From contig JANTGA010000006.1 in NCBI GenBank assembly GCA_024763175.1, forward strand, positions 1 through 42,907: a stretch of 42,907 bases of DNA. The letters run 5' to 3'. A program made the translations under genes and the position numbers. The notes under the pieces are model-generated. The model saw only the letters and a list, made by a program, of their open reading frames with translations. It searched no databases and had not been told where the DNA came from. Shown piece after piece: positions 10,491 to 20,290 of this stretch. The DNA comes from Sulfurovum sp. (GTDB taxonomy: Bacteria > Campylobacterota > Campylobacteria > Campylobacterales > Sulfurovaceae). The stretch's first letter is position 1. Every line of letters begins with the position of its first letter.

Positions 10491-11771
10491 ATGGATATAT
10501 TGATCGTTGGGAGTGGAGGTCGTGAGTATTCGATTGGTTTGGCCCTGAAGAGAGATGAAAAGGTAGGTCGTTTGTATTTTGCTCCGGGAAACGGTGCTTC
10601 TGACAAACTGGGTGAAAATGTTGCCATTGATGACTTTTCAAAGCTGGCAGATTTTGTCGAAGCCAAGGGGATTGATCTGACAATCGTAGGGCCAGAAGCA
10701 CCTTTGGTAGAGGGGATAGTGGACCTGTTTCAAGAGAGAGGCTTGACCATTTTCGGCCCTACGGCTCAGGCGGCGCAACTGGAAGGTTCCAAAATCTTTA
10801 TGAAGAATTTCCTGGCGCGTCACAGCGTCCCTACAGCCCGTTATGTCGAGACGGATTCTCTTGAAGATGCCTATGGATTCATCAATAGCCTTGAGATACC
10901 GATCGTTGTCAAGGCAGATGGCCTTTGCGGTGGCAAAGGTGTTATTATTGCACAATCGCACGATGAGGCCAAGAGGGCGGCGGGGGAGATGCTTTCGGGC
11001 AACTCTTTTGGTGATGCGGGTACAAAGATTGTCATCGAAGAGTTCTTGGATGGTTATGAACTTTCTGTTTTTGCTGTGTGCGACGGTCATGACTATGTTG
11101 TGCTCCCTGCTGCACAGGATCACAAGCGTCTTTTGGATAACGATGAGGGGCCCAACACCGGAGGGATGGGTGCTTACGCCCCCACACCACTGGTCAATGA
11201 CACGATCTATCGCAAGCTTGAAGAGCGAGTCATCGAACCTACACTCAAGGGGATGAAAGAAGAGGGGATGCCTTTTACCGGTGTTCTTTTTATCGGTGTG
11301 ATGGTTGTCGGAGGAGAACCGATCATTTTGGAATACAACGTACGTTTTGGAGATCCGGAGTGTGAAGTCCTGATGCCTCTGCTGAAGTCTCCTGCCAGTG
11401 AGCTCTTTTACAAAGCTGCAACGGGCGACCTGAGCAGCGCCCAAATAGCATTCTATGACAAGCATGCGGTTGGTGTGGTGATGGCAAGCAAAGAGTACCC
11501 CTACAAAAGCTCTGAGCCGGCAGAGATCATCATCGATGATATTGTGCACAATGATATCGCGTCCAATGCGCATATCTCGTTTGCAGGAGTAGGGCGTGGT
11601 GAAGAAGATAAGCTTTTTGCTACCGGTGGACGTGTGCTCGTCTGTGTCGGGATCGGGGATACGATTAAAGAGGCACATGATAAAGCATATATGCTCTGCG
11701 GACAGGTGCACTTCATAGGGAAGCAGTGCCGGACAGATATCGCATACCAGGCTCTTGGACTCGAAACATGA
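10491..11771 (+). CDS. purD: Phosphoribosylamine-glycine ligase
   Basis: 426 aa: MDILIVGSGGREYSIGLAL; DHKRLLDNDEGPNTGGMGAYAPTP; EYNVRFGDPECEVLMPLL. Confidence 0.97.
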   Translation: MDILIVGSGGREYSIGLALKRDEKVGRLYFAPGNGASDKLGENVAIDDFSKLADFVEAKGIDLTIVGPEAPLVEGIVDLFQERGLTIFGPTAQAAQLEGSKIFMKNFLARHSVPTARYVETDSLEDAYGFINSLEIPIVVKADGLCGGKGVIIAQSHDEAKRAAGEMLSGNSFGDAGTKIVIEEFLDGYELSVFAVCDGHDYVVLPAAQDHKRLLDNDEGPNTGGMGAYAPTPLVNDTIYRKLEERVIEPTLKGMKEEGMPFTGVLFIGVMVVGGEPIILEYNVRFGDPECEVLMPLLKSPASELFYKAATGDLSSAQIAFYDKHAVGVVMASKEYPYKSSEPAEIIIDDIVHNDIASNAHISFAGVGRGEEDKLFATGGRVLVCVGIGDTIKEAHDKAYMLCGQVHFIGKQCRTDIAYQALGLET

Positions 11772-12208
11772 TACAATCAAATTCTGTCCAAAACCAGGAG
11801 CAGATCGCAGTACCCAAAAAAAGAGTGGGTGCCTTTGTGATCGATGATCTGGTTGTCAGTTTTCTGTTTCTGGCTATTTTCTGGTCACAGCTGGCTTCAC
11901 TTCGGACAGTAGAGGAGGTCAATCTTTTTTTGACGGAAAACTTTTTGATCATTGTGACAATCAAGATCCTCTACCATACCCTATTTGTCTGGCAGAGTGG
12001 AATGACACTGGGAAAATATATGATGAAGATCAAGGTCGTCACACAACAAACAGGTGATATTCCAAAACTGCATATTGCACTCTCGCGTGCTTCTTTGAGA
12101 ATTGTGAGCGAAACCTTCTTTTATTTGGGCTTTGCGATGGCTTTCTTCAACCCTATGGTGCAGACGTTGCACGACAAATTAACAGGATGTGTGGTAATCG
12201 ATGCGTAA
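11768..12208 (+). CDS. RDD family membrane protein
   Basis: ATG at 11768 overlaps the purD stop. Sequence includes KKRVGAFVIDDLVVSFLFLAIFW and LGKYMMKIKVV, typical of RDD proteins. Confidence 0.8.
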   Translation: MIQSNSVQNQEQIAVPKKRVGAFVIDDLVVSFLFLAIFWSQLASLRTVEEVNLFLTENFLIIVTIKILYHTLFVWQSGMTLGKYMMKIKVVTQQTGDIPKLHIALSRASLRIVSETFFYLGFAMAFFNPMVQTLHDKLTGCVVIDA

Positions 12209-14318
12209 ATGTTACTTATTTTTTATACTTTTTTCATCTGCTTTTGCGGCTCAAAATGAAAAAATTGAAATTATGGCGGAAAACCTCTCTGCGACCGACA
12301 ATGTGGTCACGGCTGAAGGCAATGTTGTGGTGCATTATGGCGACAGCACGATCCAGTCGTCATCAGCACACTATGACAAAACAAGTCATATTTTGACACT
12401 TGATGGAAAAAAGAATGAACTCCTTGGTTATAAAGGTAGTCGAATCGAATCCAAAGAGATGAAGATCAATACCGAGTCAAAAAAAGTAACATTCAAAAAT
12501 ATTTTTATGACAGACAATAATGACATCTGGGTTTATTCAGATCATGCGACAAAAGAGGGTCAAAATATGACCTTTGGTCCGACAATGATGTCCAGTTGTG
12601 ACCCCGGCAGTAAAGACTGGTCGCTCTATTCCGGAAGTGCACACTACGATGGAGAAGCACACTATATGACGATGCGGAATGTGAAGATGAAGCTTTGGGA
12701 TGTGCCTCTCCTCTATACTCCCTACCTGGGTTTCACGACGCACAAAGAGAGAAGCTCCGGACTCCTTTTCCCGAGTTTCGGCTATTCCAAAACAGATGGA
12801 TTTGTCTATGAGCAGCCGATCTATTGGGCGGCATCAGAAAACTGGGATGTCGAATTGAGGCCACAGGTGCGCAGTATAAGAGGAGGCGGTATCTATGGAA
12901 CGTTACGCTTTGTGGATTCTCCGTATTCAGGCGGTGCTATCCGTTTGGGATACTTCAAAGATACAGCAGACTACACTGCAGAAAATGATATGAAAAATGA
13001 TTCGCACTATGGACTCGAAGCCCTATACGATTCATCCAGCATACTCAGCCGGCTTTTCCCTGCGGGAAGCAATGTCGTTGATGGCATCTATCTAAATGCA
13101 ATACTCCTCAATGATATTGATTATATCTATCTGCAGAAGAGTCAAATGGGCCACTTTGGCAGCTCTTCTTTTCAGGAGTCCAGGCTAAACTATTTCTTGC
13201 ATAATGAGGATTTTTCCGGAGGACTCTATGCCAAATACTTCTATGACAATCGGGCAGAAGACAATGATGAGACGATGCAGACTCTTCCTACGCTTCAGCT
13301 CCATAAATATCTCAAGTCATTTGTATTGGACCGTTTGACATACAGCTTGGACTTGACGATGAATAACTATACACGTCAAAAAGGGACGACACTGAAAGTG
13401 GCTGAATTTTATGCCCCGATCGAGTATACCCATACTTTTTTTGATGATTTTGTCACACTCTCACTAAAAGAGGATCTTTACTATAATACACTGCTTTTTG
13501 CAAATGGCGAGTTTGCAGAGGATCATTATCAATACTATAATGCCATCAGCCGGATCAAGCTCTATAGTGATTTAACCAAAGAGTATACTGACTTTATCCA
13601 TGTGCTCCAACCCTCTATTGCTTACAGTATTCCGGGCAATGGCGTGGAGTCACCTGTGCCCTTTGAAGAGTTGGAAGAGGATCAGAGGCGTCTCTACGCA
13701 CCCGGATTAGAAGCACAGAACATTGCGCTAAAGCTTAGCCAGTATTTCTATGATAACTCCGGCAATATGGTCTTTTATGAGCGATTTACCCAAAATTACT
13801 ATCCGGAAAAAGAGGAGTATAAGTTTGGGGATTTTGCCCATGAGATGGAGCTCAATTTAGATGATTGGAAGTTCTATAATATTTTGCTTTATAGTTTTGA
13901 GTTTAATAAAATCAAAGAGATGTCAAGTGAAATCAGCTGGTCGCACGATGGATACGGGGCATCATTGAGGCACTCTTTTCAGAGAGGCTATGACTATGAT
14001 GAGAATGATGAGGTTCAAGAGCATAAATACAACAATGATGTCAGCCTTAATGTTGAATTCAAAATTACAGATAAGATTCGTGTTCAGGGCGGCTTTGTCT
14101 ATGATATCGACGAGGAGCTGAGTTCACAGTACCGATTAGGCGTAAGCTACAGTAGAGATTGTTGGAATATTTCTCTGGGTCTCAGGCAGGATATTCGACC
14201 TATCGAAGCAAATGATGGTGCAGATTCTATCTTGGATAATACTTTTACAGTTCAGGTCAATTTTGTGCCTTTTGGCGGAGTGGGACTCTCAAGCAATGAG
14301 ATGGAAAGATATCAATAG
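12201..14318 (+). CDS. lptD: LPS assembly protein LptD (OstA)
   Basis: 705 aa with signal peptide, OstA-like N-terminal domain (IMAENLSATDNVVTAEGNVVVHYGDSTIQSSSAHYD) and LYTPYLGF...RSSGLLFPSFGYS. Confidence 0.9.
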   Translation: MRKCYLFFILFSSAFAAQNEKIEIMAENLSATDNVVTAEGNVVVHYGDSTIQSSSAHYDKTSHILTLDGKKNELLGYKGSRIESKEMKINTESKKVTFKNIFMTDNNDIWVYSDHATKEGQNMTFGPTMMSSCDPGSKDWSLYSGSAHYDGEAHYMTMRNVKMKLWDVPLLYTPYLGFTTHKERSSGLLFPSFGYSKTDGFVYEQPIYWAASENWDVELRPQVRSIRGGGIYGTLRFVDSPYSGGAIRLGYFKDTADYTAENDMKNDSHYGLEALYDSSSILSRLFPAGSNVVDGIYLNAILLNDIDYIYLQKSQMGHFGSSSFQESRLNYFLHNEDFSGGLYAKYFYDNRAEDNDETMQTLPTLQLHKYLKSFVLDRLTYSLDLTMNNYTRQKGTTLKVAEFYAPIEYTHTFFDDFVTLSLKEDLYYNTLLFANGEFAEDHYQYYNAISRIKLYSDLTKEYTDFIHVLQPSIAYSIPGNGVESPVPFEELEEDQRRLYAPGLEAQNIALKLSQYFYDNSGNMVFYERFTQNYYPEKEEYKFGDFAHEMELNLDDWKFYNILLYSFEFNKIKEMSSEISWSHDGYGASLRHSFQRGYDYDENDEVQEHKYNNDVSLNVEFKITDKIRVQGGFVYDIDEELSSQYRLGVSYSRDCWNISLGLRQDIRPIEANDGADSILDNTFTVQVNFVPFGGVGLSSNEMERYQ

Positions 14319-14323
14319 GCAAA

Positions 14324-14588
14324 TGAGATTAGAACAAAAATAAAAAATGCACTTGATATCTTGGGACTCCCCACACTGATCACCAAAGATGATATCAAAA
14401 AACAGTATCGGTTCCTTGCCAAAAAGTATCACCCTGATCAAGGGGGGAGTGCAGAGGATATGGAAAAAATCAATCAAGCCTATGATCTGCTGATGCACTA
14501 TATTGAAGATTTTCGATACGTATTTGACGATGAAGAGATCAGTCGACAGTTTCCAGGAGCGGATTATGCCAAGCGATTCAGATTCTAG
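14324..14588 (+). pseudogene. DnaJ-domain protein with apparent N-terminal frameshift (see finding)
   Basis: J-domain ...ILGLPTLITKDDIKKQYRFLAKKYHPDQGG in one frame. ATG at 14324 gives MRLEQK then stop in the neighbouring frame. One extra A in the A5 run gives MRLEQKIKNALDILGLP. Could be functional, so the pseudogene label is provisional. Confidence 0.55.
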
Positions 14589-15267
14589 TGTGATTTTTCA
14601 AAACAGAGAAGCAGCAGCCGCAGAGCTGATAGAGATCATCCCTTCAAATCTTTTCGAGTCGTTCAGTACGGTCGTGATCGGGGTGAGCGAGGGGGGTGTT
14701 TTTTTTGCGGAGAAGATATCCAGAGCGCTGCATGCCCAGATGGATATCCTTCTCTCAGAACCGATTGTGGCACCCAACAATCCAGAACTTGAGATCGCGA
14801 TCATCAGTGAAACGGAAGATATGGTGATGAACAAAGCACTCATTGATGCCTTTGAAATTGATGAAGATTATGTCTATAGTGAAGCCAATCGTAATTATGA
14901 GGAGAAGGTGCTCTCCTATGTGTATAAGTACCGCAAAGGAATACCGCTCAGAGCTCTCAGGGGAAAAAACGTTATTTTGGCTGACGAGTCTATTGAGACA
15001 GGACTGACGATGACAGTCGCACTCAAATCAATGATCGAGCTGGGCGTCAAAAGTGTTTATGTGGCGGCTCCTGTCCTGGATCAAACGGTTTATGATAATC
15101 TTTTGAGTCTATGTGATGGTGTCTTCTGTCCTTACCGTATTCGTGATTATATTTCGATAGAATACTATTATGAGAGACTTGAAAAAATTGAATTTGACAC
15201 ATTGCAAGAGATCATTGATGCCAATGGTGTAACCGACATGAAGAAGCAATATAAAAAGGAAAATTAG
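14566..15267 (+). CDS. Phosphoribosyltransferase-like protein
   Basis: In-frame ATG at 14566. VVIGVSEGGVFFAEKIS and GKNVILADESIETGLTMTVALKSM (PRTase PRPP loop-like). Confidence 0.75.
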   Translation: MPSDSDSSVIFQNREAAAAELIEIIPSNLFESFSTVVIGVSEGGVFFAEKISRALHAQMDILLSEPIVAPNNPELEIAIISETEDMVMNKALIDAFEIDEDYVYSEANRNYEEKVLSYVYKYRKGIPLRALRGKNVILADESIETGLTMTVALKSMIELGVKSVYVAAPVLDQTVYDNLLSLCDGVFCPYRIRDYISIEYYYERLEKIEFDTLQEIIDANGVTDMKKQYKKEN

Positions 15268-15271
15268 AACC

Positions 15272-17461
15272 ATGAATGAAAAAATTGTAGAGCTCAATGT
15301 GAATCATTTAAACGAACAATACACGTTTGATAAAATAGCCAAACAGAGCAGCGGTGCAGTGATATATCAATCCGGAAAGGCTACGTTGATTGCGGCGGTT
15401 GCCGTTGATCCGAAGCCTGCCGGTGAAGATTTTCTTCCCTTGACTGTGCAGTATGTTGAAAAATCCTACGCTGCTGCAAAAATACCCGGCGGTTTCATGA
15501 AACGTGAAGGTAAGCCGGGTGATTTTGAGACATTGACATCGCGGATTGTAGATCGATCCTTGAGGCCTCTTTTCCCCAAGGGGTTTTACTATCCAGTTGT
15601 GATTACAATTATGGTCGTAAGTAGTGATAGCGAAGTAGATATGCAAGTCGCTGCATTGCAAGCTGCATCGGCTGCACTCTTTGTTTCCGATCTTCCCGTG
15701 ACTCAGAGTGTAGCAGCAGTACGTATCGGCAAGATCGATGGGAAAACCGTCATCAACCCTAAGCTTTCCGAACTGGCAGAGAGTACTCTGGACCTTTATG
15801 TCGTAGGCAGCGGTGAAGATCTCCTGATGATAGAGATGCGCGCTTTGGCTTCAGAGAAGATCGATGATATCGAGATGGATATTATAGACCCTATGATGCC
15901 GGAAGCACCCATCATTTTGGAGCATCAAGAATGCAATGAACTGGGGGAGGCGGAATTGATCGATCTTATTTCAGTGGCTACGGGAGCAATCAAGGAGGCT
16001 ACCCAGAGCTATGAGACGGCATTTCGACCATTTGTGAGGGAGCCTTTGGAGTTTGTGCTGGAGGATGAAAAAATCGATGCCGATCTCTACCATTTTATTG
16101 CCGATCAGTTCAAGGATGATGTCAATGACGCCATCATGTCTATGGCGAAGAGCGAGAGAAGTACCGCATTTTCCAAGCTCAAACAAAAAGTCATTGCCGC
16201 TTGGGAAGCCAGGGGGAGTGAAGGGGATCAAGTGTTGGTCAAGAGAGTGCTGGCAGAGTATAAGAAAAGTATTGTTCGAGAAATGATACTTGACAAAGAG
16301 ATAAGGGCTGATGGACGAGGATTGGATGAAGTGCGCCCGATCTCTATTGAAACCGGTCTGCTTCCCAGTGTTCATGGTTCATGTCTTTTTACCAGAGGTG
16401 AAACACAGGTCTTGGTGACAGCAACACTGGGAGATGCTAAAGATGCACAGCTTTTTGATTTGATCACCAGCAGGAAGAGTCAATCTGAGCGCTTTATGGT
16501 GCATTATAATTTTCCCGGATTCAGTGTCGGAGAAGCAAAGCCGATGAGTTCTCCGGGACGTCGGGAGCTTGGACATGGCAATTTGGCAAAAAGAGCTCTG
16601 GAGCCGGTCATCGACCTGCAGCATGACGGTACGATCCGTCTCGTATCGGAAGTGCTGGAGAGTAACGGATCGTCCTCTATGGCTACTGTGTGCGGCGGTT
16701 CGCTGGCACTGCGGTCTGCAGATGTGGATATCGTCAAGCTCGTTGCCGGTGTTGCGATGGGTCTGGTGAGTGAGGGAGAGCATTATGCCGTTCTGACGGA
16801 TATTATGGGGCTGGAGGACCATGATGGTGATATGGACTTCAAAGTGACGGGAACCAGAGATGGATTTACGGCGCTTCAGATGGATATCAAGCTGGGCGGT
16901 ATTGATTTGAAAGTTTTGGAGGATGCATTAAACAAAGCAAGCAGGGCCAAGAATCATATTCTTGACTTGATGGACAAGGCAGAAGAGTGCGTCCAGCCGA
17001 GTGAAGCATTGCCGAGTACAGAATTTTTCACTATACATCCCGGAAAAATCGTAGATATCATAGGAAAAGCGGGCGCTACCATCAGAGAGATAATCGAAAA
17101 ATTTGAAGTCAGCATCGATCTTGATCGTGAGCAGGGCGGTGTAAAAGTGACAGGTGAAGACAAAGAGAAGGTGCATGCCGCCAAAAAACACATTCTCACT
17201 ATTGCTGATGCACCCATTAAAAAACAATCGATCTACGAATTGGGAAAAGTCTATCATGGAAAAGTGAAAAAAATTGTTGATTTTGGTATTTTCGTAGAGA
17301 TGCCTGACGGTTTTGATGCGCTGCTGCATATTTCTAAAATATCAAAAGAGAGAGTCAGCAATCTCTCCGAACGCTACCGGGAAGGCGATGAGATCGACGT
17401 AGTCGTCATGGATCAAAATGGTAAAAAAGTGGGATTGGCAACACCTGAATATCTTAATTAA
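15272..17461 (+). CDS. pnp: Polyribonucleotide nucleotidyltransferase (PNPase)
   Basis: 729 aa: two RNase PH domains, KH (FFTIHPGKIVDIIGKAGATIREI) and S1 (GKVYHGKVKKIVDFGIFVEMPDG). Confidence 0.97.
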   Translation: MNEKIVELNVNHLNEQYTFDKIAKQSSGAVIYQSGKATLIAAVAVDPKPAGEDFLPLTVQYVEKSYAAAKIPGGFMKREGKPGDFETLTSRIVDRSLRPLFPKGFYYPVVITIMVVSSDSEVDMQVAALQAASAALFVSDLPVTQSVAAVRIGKIDGKTVINPKLSELAESTLDLYVVGSGEDLLMIEMRALASEKIDDIEMDIIDPMMPEAPIILEHQECNELGEAELIDLISVATGAIKEATQSYETAFRPFVREPLEFVLEDEKIDADLYHFIADQFKDDVNDAIMSMAKSERSTAFSKLKQKVIAAWEARGSEGDQVLVKRVLAEYKKSIVREMILDKEIRADGRGLDEVRPISIETGLLPSVHGSCLFTRGETQVLVTATLGDAKDAQLFDLITSRKSQSERFMVHYNFPGFSVGEAKPMSSPGRRELGHGNLAKRALEPVIDLQHDGTIRLVSEVLESNGSSSMATVCGGSLALRSADVDIVKLVAGVAMGLVSEGEHYAVLTDIMGLEDHDGDMDFKVTGTRDGFTALQMDIKLGGIDLKVLEDALNKASRAKNHILDLMDKAEECVQPSEALPSTEFFTIHPGKIVDIIGKAGATIREIIEKFEVSIDLDREQGGVKVTGEDKEKVHAAKKHILTIADAPIKKQSIYELGKVYHGKVKKIVDFGIFVEMPDGFDALLHISKISKERVSNLSERYREGDEIDVVVMDQNGKKVGLATPEYLN

Positions 17462-17637
17462 TAGAGGATTAAAAGCTCTTTGGATATAATCATTTCGTTG
17501 ATTGAAATCAAAGTAGGGAAACAGTGGCATTGATGTGGCTGTTGGTACAGAAGTCTGTATTTACGCAAGCCGAAATGAGTTCGAGATGCAGTCGTAACGG
17601 GGACTCTAAACCCACCAAATCTTATAAGGATATATAA

Positions 17638-17946
17638 ATGAAAAAGTATTTCTTGCTTTTCTTGGCACTTGGTGCTGTTGCTTTCGCTGGTGAAGATGGC
17701 GAATCTATGATCAAAGCGTACTCTGTCGTTGCTGCAGGTGTTGGTCTTGGTCTTGCTGCTCTTGGCGGTGCTATCGGTATGGGTAACGCTTCTGCGGCAA
17801 CCATCGCCGGTACTGCCAGAAACCCTGGTCTTGGCGGTAAATTGATGACAACAATGTTTATCGCATTGGCGATGATCGAAGCACAGGTTATCTATACACT
17901 TGTTATTGCACTGATCGCACTTTACGCTAACCCATTCCTCGGTTAA
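17638..17946 (+). CDS. atpE: F0F1 ATP synthase subunit c
   Basis: Two TM helices with GLAALGGAIGMGNASAATIAGTARNPGL and the ion-binding Glu in ALAMIEAQVIYTLV. Confidence 0.95.
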   Translation: MKKYFLLFLALGAVAFAGEDGESMIKAYSVVAAGVGLGLAALGGAIGMGNASAATIAGTARNPGLGGKLMTTMFIALAMIEAQVIYTLVIALIALYANPFLG

Positions 17947-18032
17947 GAAAAGTCTTCTTAAGCTTGTGACGGTATAATGCCGTCACAACTTTGAATAAGT
18001 GTAGATAGTAGCAGATACTATCAAGTCTACGC

Positions 18033-18115
18033 GGCAGTGGTGGAACGGTAGACACGCTACCTTGAGGGGGTAGTGCCCTACGGGTGTGGAGGTTCAAATC
18101 CTCTCTGCCGCACCA
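18033..18115 (+). tRNA. tRNA-Leu (anticodon GAG), CCA encoded
   Basis: GCGGCAG...CTGCCGC acceptor stem, CTACC-TTGAGGG-GGTAG anticodon arm, long variable arm, GGTTCAAATCC T arm, ACCA end. Confidence 0.95.
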
Positions 18116-18311
18116 TCTTTTAATTTAGCTAGCAAACCTTTTCATACTCTTTTATTCAATAATACTTGACCTTATCCTGGCATACATAAATCAAACTTTG
18201 TGCAATAATCTCTTGAAAACCCCTGTTTATCTGATATAGTGGGATTTTGCTTGTACGAAAAGAGATTTTTTGTTATACTCTATTGATCGAAAATTCATAT
18301 AAGGAAGAAGT

Positions 18312-18590
18312 ATGACAAAAGCGGAATTCATTGAGCTGGTACAAGAAGTTGGCGGCTATGACACGAAAGCGGCAGCAGATAAGGCAGTGAAAGCATTTAC
18401 GGATGCAGTGACTGCGGCATTGGCAAAAAAAGAGAGTGTCTCTCTTGTGGGATTTGGTACATTTTCGACAGTGGAAGTAGCTGAAAAAAGTGGGAAAATA
18501 CCGGGTAAAAATGAGACATATACTAAGCCGGCACATACCGCTCCAAAATTCAAGATTGGCAAAACGCTCAAAGATACAGTAGCAGGGTAA
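18312..18590 (+). CDS. HU family DNA-binding protein
   Basis: 92 aa: MTKAEFIELVQEVGGYDTKAAADKAVKAFTDAVTAAL...VSLVGFGTFSTVE. Confidence 0.93.
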   Translation: MTKAEFIELVQEVGGYDTKAAADKAVKAFTDAVTAALAKKESVSLVGFGTFSTVEVAEKSGKIPGKNETYTKPAHTAPKFKIGKTLKDTVAG

Positions 18591-18725
18591 TTCCTTTCTT
18601 CAAACGATGAGGCTACTCTCTCGTCGTTTATCTCGTATGTCTCTATCAACCTCTTGACACCTTGCTATAAACTTCACTGAGTTATACTATCAATTATCCA
18701 ATAACCAAACAATAGGAAAATCAGT

Positions 18726-19523
18726 ATGAAACTTTTAGATGTAATCGGCTTGGGTGTTGCCGGCAATTTTGCACACCATCTGGAGCAAGCCGGAGAGTTG
18801 AAAGATTTTGAGAATGTGAGCACCAATGAGCCTGATGCACCCAAAGGTATCTTTCCTTTTTATCTGCCTGATCACGAAAGTTTTCTAGGGGTATACCCTG
18901 TCGAGAGAGAAACCTTGACGCTTCCCTCTTATGAAGCCAATGCGCAGGTAGAGCCGGAAATAGCGGTGCATTTTCATATCCATTATGATAAGGATCATAG
19001 CGTTGTTGGATTGGATGCGAAAGCATTTACTTCATTTAATGACTGTACGATACGCAAAGAGGGTGCAAAAAAGATTTCTGAAAAGAAGAGCTGGTCAAGC
19101 GACTCCAAGGGGATAGGGCACAAGTGGGTCGCAATCGACAAATTTTCACAAGGCGGCATTATGGACCACTACCATCTCTGCTCTTTTGTGAAGCGGGATG
19201 GCGTGCTGCATACGTATGGTGTAGATACACCCCTGCTGGGGTATTCATACTTTTATGAGAAGCTTGTCGATTGGCTGATTGAAAAGATGAATGAACAGGA
19301 GGATTTTGGCCCGCTTGAAAATATCCGTATGCATCTGAAGGAGTGCGCCTATCCCAATGAAGCATTGATTACGATCGGTGCTACGGCTTATGCTGATTTT
19401 GGAGAAATGAATTATCTTCAGCCTGGAGATGAGATCTTTGTGATCGCCTATGATGCACGGCATTGTCAGGGTGATCTTGAACATTCGGAAGATAAGATTA
19501 TTCTTCATCAGAAGGTGTTGTAG
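18726..19523 (+). CDS. DUF5718-like protein of unknown function
   Basis: 265 aa: MKLLDVIGLGVAGNFAHHLEQAGE...YLPDHESFLGVYPVERETLTLP. Family name assigned from memory. Confidence 0.6.
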   Translation: MKLLDVIGLGVAGNFAHHLEQAGELKDFENVSTNEPDAPKGIFPFYLPDHESFLGVYPVERETLTLPSYEANAQVEPEIAVHFHIHYDKDHSVVGLDAKAFTSFNDCTIRKEGAKKISEKKSWSSDSKGIGHKWVAIDKFSQGGIMDHYHLCSFVKRDGVLHTYGVDTPLLGYSYFYEKLVDWLIEKMNEQEDFGPLENIRMHLKECAYPNEALITIGATAYADFGEMNYLQPGDEIFVIAYDARHCQGDLEHSEDKIILHQKVL

Positions 19524-20273
19524 ATGAGATATAGTATTCTACTCTTGTTGGCTGTTTTTTTGTTGATGGGGTGCAACCAGGGGGAAAACAAGTCGGTCAA
19601 GATGATCAATGATACCTACCATACAATACCGACGGGATATACTGCATCAACAGCAGTGAAGCGAAAAACACGAGAAGAGAGAGAGGAGAATTACAAAAAA
19701 GAGTTGGCACTGGCAAAACTCAAGACCGAAGAGAATCTTCAGCTGGCAAAGATAGAAGCAGAAGCAAAAGAGAAGGTCAAGCGTATCGAATCTGAAGCCG
19801 AAAAAGAGAAGGTCATTGCTGCAAAAGAGGTTCACTTGCAGGCTCAACAAACACAAAAAGAGATCGCCGCCTCCAAAGAGAAACGTTTGGTACAGACAAA
19901 CGAAAAAGACTTTTTCTTTTACTTGATTGTGACAGCTATGGTGGCCGGAGTCATCCTGATCGCACTCTTGGTATGGTATCTGATCCATCGAAAAAACAAA
20001 CTAGTTGAAGCCAAAATGCATGAGGATAAACTCAAGCATGACGCGATGATGCAGGCAGCGGCACAGCATCATGAAAAGGTAGGCAGGATGCTTGAAATTA
20101 TCGCTGATGAGGGTGCAAACGAGCTTGTGAGGCGTGATTTGGTCGGTATACTCAAAGAGCAGACCATGAGCCAAAATCTAATCGCTTATGAGCCTGATGA
20201 GGTAGAAACTGAAGCGGAGGTAGAGGCAGAAGCAGATGAAGGGGAGGATTCCGAAAAAAAGAGCAAACGTTAA
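19524..20273 (+). CDS. Putative lipoprotein with charged coiled coil and an internal TM helix
   Basis: Lipobox LLMGCNQG; E/K/Q-rich heptad-like region; FFFYLIVTAMVAGVILIALLVWYLI; acidic C-terminus. Confidence 0.6.
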   Translation: MRYSILLLLAVFLLMGCNQGENKSVKMINDTYHTIPTGYTASTAVKRKTREEREENYKKELALAKLKTEENLQLAKIEAEAKEKVKRIESEAEKEKVIAAKEVHLQAQQTQKEIAASKEKRLVQTNEKDFFFYLIVTAMVAGVILIALLVWYLIHRKNKLVEAKMHEDKLKHDAMMQAAAQHHEKVGRMLEIIADEGANELVRRDLVGILKEQTMSQNLIAYEPDEVETEAEVEAEADEGEDSEKKSKR

Positions 20274-20290
20274 ATCCTCTCTGCTTTTAT

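Noticed and set aside
10638-11780. 380 aa ORF on the minus strand
   Set aside because: Entirely antisense to purD; no family resemblance or RBS. Codon-bias shadow ORF.
17638-17946. Na+-specific ATP synthase c subunit
   Set aside because: The binding helix reads MIEAQVIY without the Ser/Thr following Glu expected for Na+ coordination; looks proton type.
18595-18635. Imperfect hairpin AAACGATGAG...CTCGTCGTTT after the HU gene
   Set aside because: Stem is imperfect and no T tract follows; too weak to call a terminator.
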